The notes under the pieces are model-generated. The model ran no database searches. It was not told the DNA's origin and saw nothing but the letters and a program-made list of their open reading frames with translations. DNA of 64,000 nucleotides from assembly GCA_015227615.1 (NCBI GenBank), contig JAALGZ010000026.1, positions 186,001 through 250,000 of the forward strand, in the 5' to 3' direction. The stretch is from Labyrinthula sp. Ha (Eukaryota > Sar > Bigyra > Labyrinthulida > Labyrinthulaceae). The position numbers and the translations under genes were made by a program. This document shows positions 47,186-56,860 of the stretch, piece by piece. Position 1 is the stretch's first letter; each line of letters starts with the position of its first letter.

Positions 47186-48847
47186 TTATGTAGACACAGT
47201 TCGTTCACCTTTCACCATTACCTCACCAGCTTTGTCAACGTGCTTAATCTCTACCACCTCCTGTTCAACTGTATTTCTCCTGGTAGTTACATAAATAACT
47301 GCTGTAACAAGTAGTGCTACTACAAAAACAACTCCAAGCTCCACGACTTCAAGCTCATTATCCTCATCTGTATCTTGTGCTACAGTCTCCAAACAACTTC
47401 CACTCTCTGATCTAATGATAAACTCAGTATCTAACGCATATGGACTCATATATGGTGTAAGACCACCTTTTCCTGCTGTTTGCTTTGCATATTTTACTAA
47501 ATCTCCATCTGCTTCTCTTAAATACTCATAATACATATCTCTAGAGTAATTTCGATACTGTGAAAGCATGTCTGGAGTGCTACCAATAGAACCATTTAAA
47601 CCCAAAGCTACTCCAGCTGGATTACAGTTTTCATCTACTAAAGAAACAAAACTATCCACAACTTCGAGTCCCCCTTCTCTAAAGTTAAACATATTGCTAA
47701 TATTTGCGTACCAATCTAAAGTTCTATTCTTAAAGTCAATAAGTATTTGTTGATTGAGAACTATACTATTCTCAAACAGTAATCTACCGCCAACTCGAAT
47801 ACTCGCAATATCACTCACATAATTATAGAACACATTATTAAAACTGTGGGATTGTCCCCTTCGCAGTAGAGGAACTCGACGAAGATAAGTATACATTATC
47901 TTTGAGAAGTTACTGTCTGTAGTCAAGAACAAATTGTTGTGGTATGTCGATGTTATCATCTCATTTATTTCTCTCGCATCATTTGATCCATGAAGAGAAA
48001 CTCTGAAGATATTCACAAATTTATTGAAGGAAACAGTTGTTGAATGTGCACCGCGTTTAATATCAACAGCTGCATCACCACTTTCTTCAAAGGTATTTTG
48101 ATGAATCCAAACTCTACCGGATCCACCTGTTACTCTAAGCATGTCCGGATCCATATCATGATCTTCAACATGACCTGCTCCTCTGAAAAGAATATTCGTA
48201 ATGATGACGTTTCCTTTTTCGAGGAGGTCCATTCCAACTTTGAAACCATTGAACATAAAATAAGCTTTTGATCCACGGCCGTCGATTGCAGTATTTGTGT
48301 CAATCATAAAGTTTGTAAACTGGAAATACACATTTAGACCTCTATTATAAAATTGATTGATGCAGTCTTCTGAGTCTACTACATTATTTTCACACCATAG
48401 AAAAGGATCCATGCATTCTTCTACTGAAGAGTTTCCCAAGTTTGCTAGTATAAGTGGATTGGTGCAATTCATTCTATGCATCGACAGCATTACTTCTTCC
48501 GCAAAATCTACCTTATCAAATACTATCCAGTTATAGTTTGGGTTTTCAATTGCATTCACTATTTGTTGTTCAGGAAAGTCTTTTGTAATGATTGTTAATT
48601 CACTTGAACCTTCGGGATCATAACCTCCTGTTGTACCCTCTCCAAAACCGATTGGGTCCCCAAGACTCTCACGCAAACAAGTAACTATTTCCTGATCCGT
48701 TTCAAACACCCCGTCTCTCCAGTTTAAAGAATCGTTGTTTATTAACTCAAAGCAGTGTGCATCAAATTCTTCCTGAGAAAATCTGCCTGCAGCCCCAAGA
48801 CCAAATATAGACAGTAGTTGTACAGAAACCTTTCCACTTCGTGTCAT
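47186..48847 (-). CDS. Membrane-anchored pectate-lyase-like protein (PL1 / right-handed beta-helix)
   Basis: A 553-residue intronless protein. The N-terminus (VSVQLLSIFGLGAAG) may be a signal peptide. The core matches pectate lyase superfamily 1: AIDGRGSKAYFMFNGFK, then NVIITNILFRGAGH, DMLRVTGGSGRVWIHQNTF (family VWxDHC-F), DAAVDIKRGAHSTTVSFNKF and SLHGSNDAREINE. RRVPLLRRGQSHSFNNVFYN follows (family: R-x-P-R-x-R-x-G-x-x-H-x-x-N-N). Near the C-terminus VVELGVVFVVALLVTAVIYV is a transmembrane helix followed by TTRR and a short cytoplasmic tail. The catalytic domain would face outside. Several N-x-S/T sequons support passage through the ER. Some calcium-site aspartates differ from classical lyases, so activity and substrate are uncertain. 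The 5' LTR of the neighbouring element begins 101 bp upstream of its start. Confidence 0.75.
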   Translation of the reverse strand: MTRSGKVSVQLLSIFGLGAAGRFSQEEFDAHCFELINNDSLNWRDGVFETDQEIVTCLRESLGDPIGFGEGTTGGYDPEGSSELTIITKDFPEQQIVNAIENPNYNWIVFDKVDFAEEVMLSMHRMNCTNPLILANLGNSSVEECMDPFLWCENNVVDSEDCINQFYNRGLNVYFQFTNFMIDTNTAIDGRGSKAYFMFNGFKVGMDLLEKGNVIITNILFRGAGHVEDHDMDPDMLRVTGGSGRVWIHQNTFEESGDAAVDIKRGAHSTTVSFNKFVNIFRVSLHGSNDAREINEMITSTYHNNLFLTTDSNFSKIMYTYLRRVPLLRRGQSHSFNNVFYNYVSDIASIRVGGRLLFENSIVLNQQILIDFKNRTLDWYANISNMFNFREGGLEVVDSFVSLVDENCNPAGVALGLNGSIGSTPDMLSQYRNYSRDMYYEYLREADGDLVKYAKQTAGKGGLTPYMSPYALDTEFIIRSESGSCLETVAQDTDEDNELEVVELGVVFVVALLVTAVIYVTTRRNTVEQEVVEIKHVDKAGEVMVKGERTVST

Positions 48848-48947
48848 GGTTTTCAGGTACTCGTTATTTTAAATCGAGAATGGTCTTCTAATTAACTGGA
48901 TACGTTTCATTCAAATACCGAGATAGAAATAACTCTTTATTTACTCA

Positions 48948-49387
48948 TGTAGAGTAAAAGATGTGAAAACACTCGTATTGGGATACAAGAAGCTGTATTT
49001 CAATTTTTAAATTTGTCCGAATTTGTATTTTGATTAATTAAAGTGATGACGTGGAATGATGTAAATGTAACACAGAGGAAAATATGACAAATTAATGGAA
49101 GCTAACGGTAGGGATGAAAATACATAAGAAAAAATACATAATAGGAGATAAAAGGAGTTAAAAAATACAGTAAAGAAAAGTAACTCTAGATTAGGAGTCA
49201 GTTTAGTTTGTTCGTTAACTTTTAAGCAGACACTATTTAGCAAAAAAAAACTATATAGAAAAAGAGTTAGTGTCGCCTTTTTCCTGAAGATTTTAAGTAA
49301 GAAATTTCGCATAAAAATTAGACTAAGAAAAATAAATTAAGCAGAATACATTTAAGTTAAAAGCAGAAACCTATAAAGCACTCTATA
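48948..49387 (+). repeat. 5' LTR
   Basis: About 440 bp, starting TGTAGAG and ending CTCTATA, so the ends form an imperfect inverted repeat. It matches the 3' copy along its length apart from roughly 20 substitutions and indels, the largest near its end, where this copy is about 20 bases longer. A distinctive internal stretch is GTTAGTGTCGCCTTTTTCCT. The assigned boundaries could be off by a few bases. Confidence 0.9.
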
Positions 49388-49428
49388 TTGAATTCAATAA
49401 GTTTAAACGTGCTAGAATAATAAAAAAT

Positions 49429-51345
49429 ATGACTGAAGAAAATAGTAATAATGTACCAAGAGTTAACATCGGGGCTCGTGAGCTTCGATTTATTGAAGAA
49501 ACCCGTAGGTCTCTGGGCCTACCAGCAGCAGAAGAGAAGGAAAATAACAACGAAGGAGACCAAGTAGAAAACGAAGACCAAATGCAGGACGATGGGAATC
49601 CAACCCAGGATCTAGTAGAAAATATACCAACAACAACACAATCAGACGGTAACCCTAGGGATAATAGTAATGAAGATCCATTCCAAACACCAACTGGAAA
49701 CCAAGAAGAGATGAGGATGATCTCTCAAAGAGACTTCAATAATCTAATGAGCAGTTTGGTGGGTTTAAGGAGGGAGGTTGAAAGGAACAGGAGTTTGTCT
49801 AGCAGGGTAGTTACAGCCACCCCAAGACGTGCAGCATCAACTAGAACTGAAATATTAACCGACAACATCCCTCTGACTTTTAGCTCCACAACTGAATCAA
49901 GTGAAAGTGATGGAACCAACGTTAATCCAAGAGAAGGAATTTCTATGTCTCCACGATCTCGAAGGATGGAACGAAAGGCCAGACTTCGTGAGGAAAGATA
50001 TAAGGATAAGCCCATCCTAAAAACTCTTGACCCATCAGAAGTAACTAAATTTATATCAGAATTTGATATCTACGAAACGACTGTAATCCGTCAAAGATTC
50101 GCATTGCCCTCAGCAGACCTAAACCTGAACTTAAGTAATGAAGTCAAGGTAGATCTAGTCGAAGAGGGATACGACATGAGGGATCAAGCTAAAATAATTA
50201 AATACTTGAGAAAGATCAAAAGGAATGAAGATAAGAGTAGATCAAAGGTAGTGATCAGAGAAATTGATAATCTGGTTTGGAAAAATACAGGTAGTCCATC
50301 AGCGTCAATGAGCGAATTTATTAAATCAACAGATAAGATCTTGAGAGGAATAACCTTTTCCAACAAAAGTATGGAAAAGGAATTATGCCTAAAAATAATT
50401 AAAAGATTACCTATAGAATTTGGAAGTGCAAGGGCGAAAGAACGTCAAACAGAAGAAGGGTGGAAGACTTACAAGTCTTTAAAAAAAGGATTGAGAAAAG
50501 CTGCTTTGTCCATTTCAACATGGGACATTCAAAGTCCAGCCCTTCAACATCAAAAATTTAGTAAGTCAAGAAAGAATACCTCAGAATCTAATAATAGTCA
50601 ATCTAGGAGATCAGGATCACAATATGTATCTAGAAATTCAGGTGAAGTAAAAATCATTGTCCTACAAACTGGACATAAAAAACATATTGTACCCCGCTCA
50701 TGGCCAATAGAGAAGCGCCGGAAATATTCTCGAGACAATAATCTTTGCGGTTATTGCTTCACTGAGGGCCATCATGCAGCACAATGTCCAGTATTAAGAA
50801 GGAAAGAAAGTGATCAGAACAGAAATACTAGAGATCAAGACAAGCCAGATAGAAATACAAATCTACAAAGAAGTCAAAGTAATGTTGTACCTCAAGTGAA
50901 TCAAATTTCTTCATCAGAGAATAAAACATCGGGAGACAATAACGATAATAATAATAATAATAAAAAAGGAGAATTAAAAGAAAAGTCAGAGATAGAAATA
51001 TCGGCTAATAATTTAGATCCCGTTGATTTTCCAGAAATGTATGTGTTGGAGGTAAGTAATAGAAATGAAGTATATGAGGTGGTAGTTGGTAGTGATGTGG
51101 AACCTTTGAGTATGGAGTGGGATGAAGATTTTGAATCGGAACATGCGACTCGTAGCATGTATAGGGATGAGATTTCGGATGAAATTATTGAAGGTGAACA
51201 TGAGGTTGTTTCTACGTCGAGCAAACCTTATATTGAAACCCCAGAAATGCAGGAAGTCCTAAAAAATAAAATAAGAGAAAAAATTAGTGAGCTAGGAGAA
51301 AATATATTGTTGAACCAAACCAAGCAGATGATCTTGAAGAAGTAA
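49429..51345 (+). mobile_element. Gag region of the LTR element
   Basis: Structural-protein region of about 640 codons. The N-terminal part is acidic and low complexity; a basic segment and a helical capsid-like section follow around codons 180-370. A CCHC zinc knuckle (C-x2-C-x4-H-x4-C, CGYCFTEGHHAAQC) lies at 50746-50787. The region after it is hydrophilic, Asn- and Glu-rich. Gag packages the RNA genome in this family. It is longer than many Ty3 gags because of the charged flanks. It lies in a different frame from the pol region, as is common in the group. Confidence 0.8.
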
Positions 51346-54300
51346 TGGTTAGAAATAAAGATGCATTTGCCTTCAAAGAAGCCAAGTGTGACTTTAATTT
51401 ACTAACTCCGATGCAAGTGAAGATTAAATCAGACTGCGAATCCTTTACTGCCAAGCCATATCCTATGAAAAAACAAGTGTTAGAGGAGCTAAAAATAAAA
51501 ATACAGGAGTTGTTGGACATGGGAATGGTATATAGGGAACCTAACCCTTTCTTCTCAAGTCCAGTTATGATGCTTCCCAAGCCTAAAAGACCAACTGACT
51601 TTAGGATGGTCGTCGACCTAAGAAGGGTGAATAAAAATTGTTTACCGACGGGTTTGGGATTGCCAGATCTAGAAGCTCAACTTGGCTGGCTTAAGGGGAA
51701 TGAAGAGTGGTTTGGATCCTTCGATGGTTTGTCTGGATTTGATTATTTGCGTTTAGATCCATCATCTAGTAAATAATTCGGCATGGTCACTCCGATCGGA
51801 ACCTACTGCATGACAATGTCACCGCAGGGATTCCGAAATACTCCTCAAGTTTACCAAGAAAGGTTAGTAAACGAAGTATTAAATGGATCAGAAGTGGGAG
51901 GACTGTTCGGAAATGGCGCTCTACAATGGTTGGATGATACATTATTATATCACCAAACCTTTTCTGGGTATTTGCAACTTCTTGAACAGTTCCTAAAAAA
52001 TTGTATTAAAGTAAAATTCAAACTTAATTTGGACAAATGTGATATCTTAAGAAAGAAAGTTAAATGGTGTGGTCATGTAATCGAAGGCGGTCATTGGGGG
52101 TATGACGAAAATTATTTTTCAAAGATTACTAAAATGCCAAGGCCTGAAAATCTGGGCCATTTGTATGATGTAGTTTACGTTTCTACATGGCTGTCAGATA
52201 CCATTCCAGGTCTTTCAGAAAGTAAGAGTTATTTGAATTCCAGGATGCGTGAAATCGAAGGAATAATAGTAGAGAATAGAGGTAAAAGAATAAATAAAGA
52301 TGCAAGAAAAAGAACTAGTATAGCCGAATTTTGGACAGATAAAGATCAAGCAGAATATGCAAAGTTTTTGAAAAATATAGGAAATTGTAAGCATAAGAGA
52401 ATGAAAATGTTTGAGGCAGAAAGTCAGGTTGCTATTTTTGCAGATGCAAGTAATAATTATTGGTCCAGTGTAGTTGCTTTATATGTATCTGATGGATGGG
52501 AACCTGTGTTCTTTGTAAGTGGAGAGTTTACTCAATCTTCAAAATTTTGGTCCATGACAGATAAGGAAATCTATCCTATCATTAGGACTTTAAAAAGATA
52601 TAGATTTTTATTGATAAATATATCAAGAGAGATAAAAATATTTACAGATCATCTGAATATAAAATACTTGATGACTGGAAAGAGAGATGTAAAGCAATCA
52701 ACATTTGGAAGAATCCAAAGATGGATCTTAACCATCCAAGAATTTAATATTGTTTTTTATCATATTCCTGGTAATAGAAATGTTTTAGCAGACCTCCTAA
52801 CCCGTTGGGGATATTTAGGAGCAACTTCCACTTCTAGTCCGGAGAAGATTTTAATTAAAGACACAAATAATTGGACTCTGACTTGGAAAGGGATAAAGTT
52901 TTCAGTAGAGGAGAAAGAAATTGATTTAGAAAAGAAAAAGATAAGCAATATAAATAAAGATGATCAAGAACCCTCAATGATTAATGCTGTAGAAAATGAA
53001 GTTGAAAATTGGCGATTTGACCCAGCTAATATTCAATTTGTTAGAGACAGGGCAGGTAAAAACTTTCCTAAAAGGAGAACCGAATGGGAAGATTTATCGT
53101 CAAGAGAATTAAAACAAATCCAAAAAAGAGATAAAGTAAACCAACAAAGAGGATCAAGAATAAATAAGCAGGGCTTGATTGTCAATAAAGAAGGTAAGAT
53201 TTTAATTCATTTTCAGCATCTGGAGAAGTTTATAGTTTTAGCTCATAATATATCAAATCATGGTAGTAATGACGAAGTGATAAGACTTCTAAAAGATTTC
53301 GAATTTATTGAAGTAAATAAATCACAAATTCATCAATTGGTAAGAAAATTAAAGAAATATTGCCTTCATTGCGATAAGGATATAAAACTGGAACGAAGAT
53401 TTTATAAAGAAATACCGCATGCAGTGAATGAAAATGAGCTTTTGTTACACTCAGATTTCCTTAAAATATATGACGGATATCTTCTTGTTCTAGTAGAGGA
53501 TGTATCAAGGAAAGCAATGATGGTTCATGATAAGTCAGCTAGTGCTCATGTAGTCGTAAAAGCACTCGTCAAATGGAGAGATGAAAATGGAATACCACCG
53601 TCGTTTAAATTATCAACAGACAATGGTTCACATTTCAGTAACCAAATTATCAGAGAATTTAATAAAATTTATGGAGGCCAACACCACTTTTCAGTGGTAT
53701 ACTCTCCATGGAGTAACGGCTCTGTAGAAGTCATGAACCGTTTCATATTAAGAAATCTGCGTCAAATGTGCAGCGAATATAATCTGCCCTATGAACAATG
53801 GCCAGAACTAATTGATATTGTAGCAGATACCATAAATAATACCCCTACGAGGCAAGGGTATACACCAAACGAATTAACTTCAATCTTTGGCAAGAAAAAT
53901 GAGTTGGCAGCTATAGAAGAAGGTAGCATTAAATTGATGCCTCTAGTAAGAAATAATGAAGTAATAATACCAAATGATGCAGAGAAATTTGTAAATAATT
54001 GTAAGATCCTAGTAAGTACAATTGAAGAAAAGAGAAAGAAAATAATGCCTTTAATTGAAAAGGACCGAAAAACTCAAAGAGATTATATCAATAGAAAATT
54101 CAAGATGTCTCATGTGCAATTTGCACCTGGGGATTTTGTTTTAATGAGCAATGTAGGAACACCCCGAAATAAATCAAAGTTGCAATTGAGGTGGAATGGC
54201 CCATATGTAATTGAAGAAATCTTAGGATCAACTACCTATAAAATAAGGGCTTTGGATGGAAAAATCCATGTAGCGCATGTTCAACGTCTTAGTTTATACG

Positions 54301-56414
54301 AAGCGCAACCTACAGACTTTGAGGTCACATCTGAAATAAAGAAAGCCTTTTATTATAACCAAGGCATCTATGAGGTTCATCGTCTATTAGATATCCGAAG
54401 GTCAACTGGAGGATTTGAAATATTAGTTTGGTGGAAAGGATTTCCCAAACAAGAAGCCAACTGGCAAAATTTTGATCTACTGCTTCAAGATATTCCAAAA
54501 ACTTTGGAAAAGTATATAAATAAACATAAATATGATAGTAATGATTTTATAGCAGCTTGGAATGTTTTGAGGCATAAATTAGATTTGCCTATAGAAGCTG
54601 AAGTAAATTTTCTGAGAGAAGCTGTTCATAGTAGTGAAGTAACATGGACAACAGATTTTTGGAAAGTGATATCTTATCCTCAGCATCTAAAATTATTAAA
54701 CGACCATGTGTATCCCGGTCTTAGCAGATCAAAAGGCTGGAACCAATTTGAGAAAGAAGTGATGCAAAAATGTATCTTCGTCTTTGGTCTAGGCAAGTGG
54801 GAACCAATAATAAAAGAAGGCTATCTGCCAGGAAAAACTCGTTCGCAGCTAGTAGAATTTGTAAAAACGTCGATTGGAAGTCAAAGACTTTATGAATTTC
54901 ACGGTTTGAAAATAGATCTGAACATTCTAAAAAAGTACAATGATAGGAAGAATAGTGTAATCAGGAGGAATGGAGTAATTATAAATACAGGAAAAGAATT
55001 ATCAAAGTCTGATTTGAAGAAGATTCGCAAGGAAGTCTGGAAACAATTATATAGTAAGCAGAATTTCAAAATAACTCAAGAGATGATACCATTGTTAGGA
55101 ATAAAAGAAATTTCAAATTCAAAATTGAGCCTTCAAGATATTAGTAAAGTGATCAAGAGAGGTGAGAAAAAAGCTAAGAGATCATCAGTGCCGGAAATAT
55201 GTGAAATAAACTACACCAATAATCGACATTTGAATTTGGAAATAAAAGGTGAAATACACTCTGTTTTATTAGACAGCGGAGCTTGGCGAAGCTGTGTTGG
55301 AGAAAATTTAATCCAAGGATATCAAATCATTTCAGGAGATCTAGAGCATCAGAAAATGTTGCAATGTAAGAGCGTGTCAGGTAATAAAACAGAAGTACTT
55401 GGATATGTAGTGGTAAACTGCACTTTGAAAGGAGAAAAGATATGTGTGAGAATGAATAAAATGAGATTCTATGTCTTGAAATGTAACACGAACAAATTTA
55501 TATTAGGAGAAGATTGGTTGAGAAAAATGAATATAGATCCAATAAAAAAGCTTGAAGAGAAGTGTAAGAAAAGAGATAATAGAATAAGCGTGAATGAAGT
55601 AAATAAAGAAGAAAAGAAAGATAAGTTGATTGAATGGAGAGAATTATATGAATCGGAAATTGAAAAAATATATCAGCGTAAGAAGTATAGAGATAATCTG
55701 TCAAGTAAATTGAAGGATAAATCATCAATGGTTAAGTGGGTACCATATGGCAATATAGAAGATTCATTTTTTACAATAGAAATTGATAATAAAGAAGAAT
55801 ATAGAGATCTTATACTCTGGAAACAGCCAGAAAACAGCAAACTGAAAATTGCTAATATTCTTGATCAGAATCTGACAGCTTTCGGTAAGTTTGGAGTTTT
55901 GTTAATAGATCCACCTTGGAATAATCAAGCGTCTGGTAGCCCTACTAGGGGACTTACAATTCATTATCCTACTTTGACAGATTCGCAATTATTAAAAATC
56001 AATTTTGGAACTTTAGTTGAAGAAGGGATAGCTGCTTTATGGATCACCAACAATAAATTTGAAGTAGGAAGGAATATTTTATCACGCAATGGGTTCAGAA
56101 TAGTTGAATACATCGTTTGGTGTAAGAAGACTGCTGCAGGAAAGATCCATTCAAGCCAAGGTCAATATCTGCGGCATTCCAAAGAAATTCTTTTGTTAGC
56201 GGTAAAAGGAAGACCATTGTTATCTAAGCAGCGTAGTTCGGATGTTATTATATCTAGAATTTTACAGCAGTCCAGAAAACCACGTGAGGTATACGATTTG
56301 TTAGAAAAATTGGCACCAGGGGTGAGGAAAATGGAAATATTTGGTAGATTTTGGAATTGTAGAAGTGGATGGTGGACTTTTTCGGGTCCATATGAGTGGA
56401 AAGAGGAAGTTTGA
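51345..56414 (+). mobile_element. Pol region with added C-terminal modules
   Basis: Approximate parts: reverse transcriptase 51420-52200, with its catalytic Asp pair in WLDD; RNase H 52430-52815; integrase 53240-54000, with an HH-CC zinc part and the D, D, E positions in LHSDF, TDNGSHF and NGSVEVMN; chromodomain 54365-54525 (ILVWWKGFPKQEANWQ); Myb/SANT-like segment 54715-54890 (GWNQFEKEVMQKCIFVFG, then LGKWEPI); retropepsin-like segment 55230-55550 (VLLDSGA, then FILGEDWL); MT-A70 domain 55880-56410. Two things are unusual for Ty3/gypsy: the protease-like segment lies after integrase instead of before RT, and the SANT and methyltransferase modules are additions. Integrase plus chromodomain would target chromatin; the MT-A70 role is unknown. 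Confidence 0.88.
55880..56410 (+). mobile_element. MT-A70 (METTL3/IME4-type) adenine N6-methyltransferase domain in the element
   Basis: The final module of the pol region. It shows the hallmarks of MT-A70 in the right order. First comes the catalytic DPPW motif at 55908-55919. HYPTLTDSQL corresponds to the loop that helps form the pocket, and AALWITNNKFEVGRNIL with GFRIVEYIVWCKK to the Trp-containing strands. GQYLRHSKEILLLAVKGRP matches the strongly conserved H-x-x-E-x-x-L-x-x-x-K-G segment. KPREVYDLLEKLAPGVRKME and IFGR follow as the terminal block. The family methylates adenine N6 in RNA (METTL3/14, METTL16 relatives) or DNA (METTL4-like, ciliate enzymes). Which substrate applies here cannot be told from sequence. 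Confidence 0.9.
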
Positions 56415-56441
56415 TGTCACTCGTGTCTTAGAAGAAGGTAG

Positions 56442-56860
56442 TGTAGAGTAAAAGATGTGAAAACACTCGTATTGGGATACAAGAAGCTGTATTTCAATTT
56501 TCAAATTTATCCGAATTTGTATTTTGATTAATTGAAGTGATGACGTGGAATGATGTAAATGTAACACAGAGAAAAATATGATAAGTTAATGGAAGCTAAC
56601 GGTAAGGATGAAAATACATAAGAAAAAATACATAATAGGAGATAAAAAGAATTGAAAAATACAGTAAAGAAAAGTAACTCTAGTTTAGGAGTCAGTTTAG
56701 TTTGTTCGTTAACCTTTAAGCAGACACTATTTAGCAAAAAACTATACAGAAAAAGAGTTAGTGTCGCCTTTTTCCTGAAGAATTTAAGCGAGAAATTACG
56801 CATAAAAAATTAGACTAAGAAGAACAAATCTAAAAGCAGAAACCTTAAAAGCACTCTATA
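56442..56860 (+). repeat. 3' LTR
   Basis: About 419 bp, the second copy of the terminal repeat. A purine tract GAAGAAGG at 56431-56438 just before it is a plausible polypurine tract for plus-strand priming. It ends CTCTATA, like the 5' copy. Confidence 0.9.

Larger units (their letters stand above)
48948..56860 (+). mobile_element. Ty3/gypsy-type chromodomain LTR retrotransposon carrying an MT-A70 methyltransferase domain
   Basis: A 7.9-kb LTR element lying head to head with the pectate-lyase-like gene. Order of parts: 5' LTR, gag region, reverse transcriptase, RNase H, integrase, chromodomain, Myb/SANT-like segment, retropepsin-like segment, MT-A70 domain, 3' LTR. RT-RNase H-integrase order and the chromodomain place it in the Ty3/gypsy (chromovirus-like) group. 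It looks nearly whole, with about one break. By-eye alignment of the LTRs gives about 20 substitutions over roughly 415 aligned bases plus a few indels, near 5%, so the insertion is old enough to have drifted but not ancient. No clear target-site duplication or tRNA primer-binding site was found. Confidence 0.92.

Noticed and set aside
49034-49312. Antisense open frame of about 90 codons in the 5' LTR, with a near-identical one in the 3' LTR (56528-56803)
   Set aside because: Both are the same LTR sequence read backwards. They are hydrophobic because of the AT-rich strand, not because they encode a protein.
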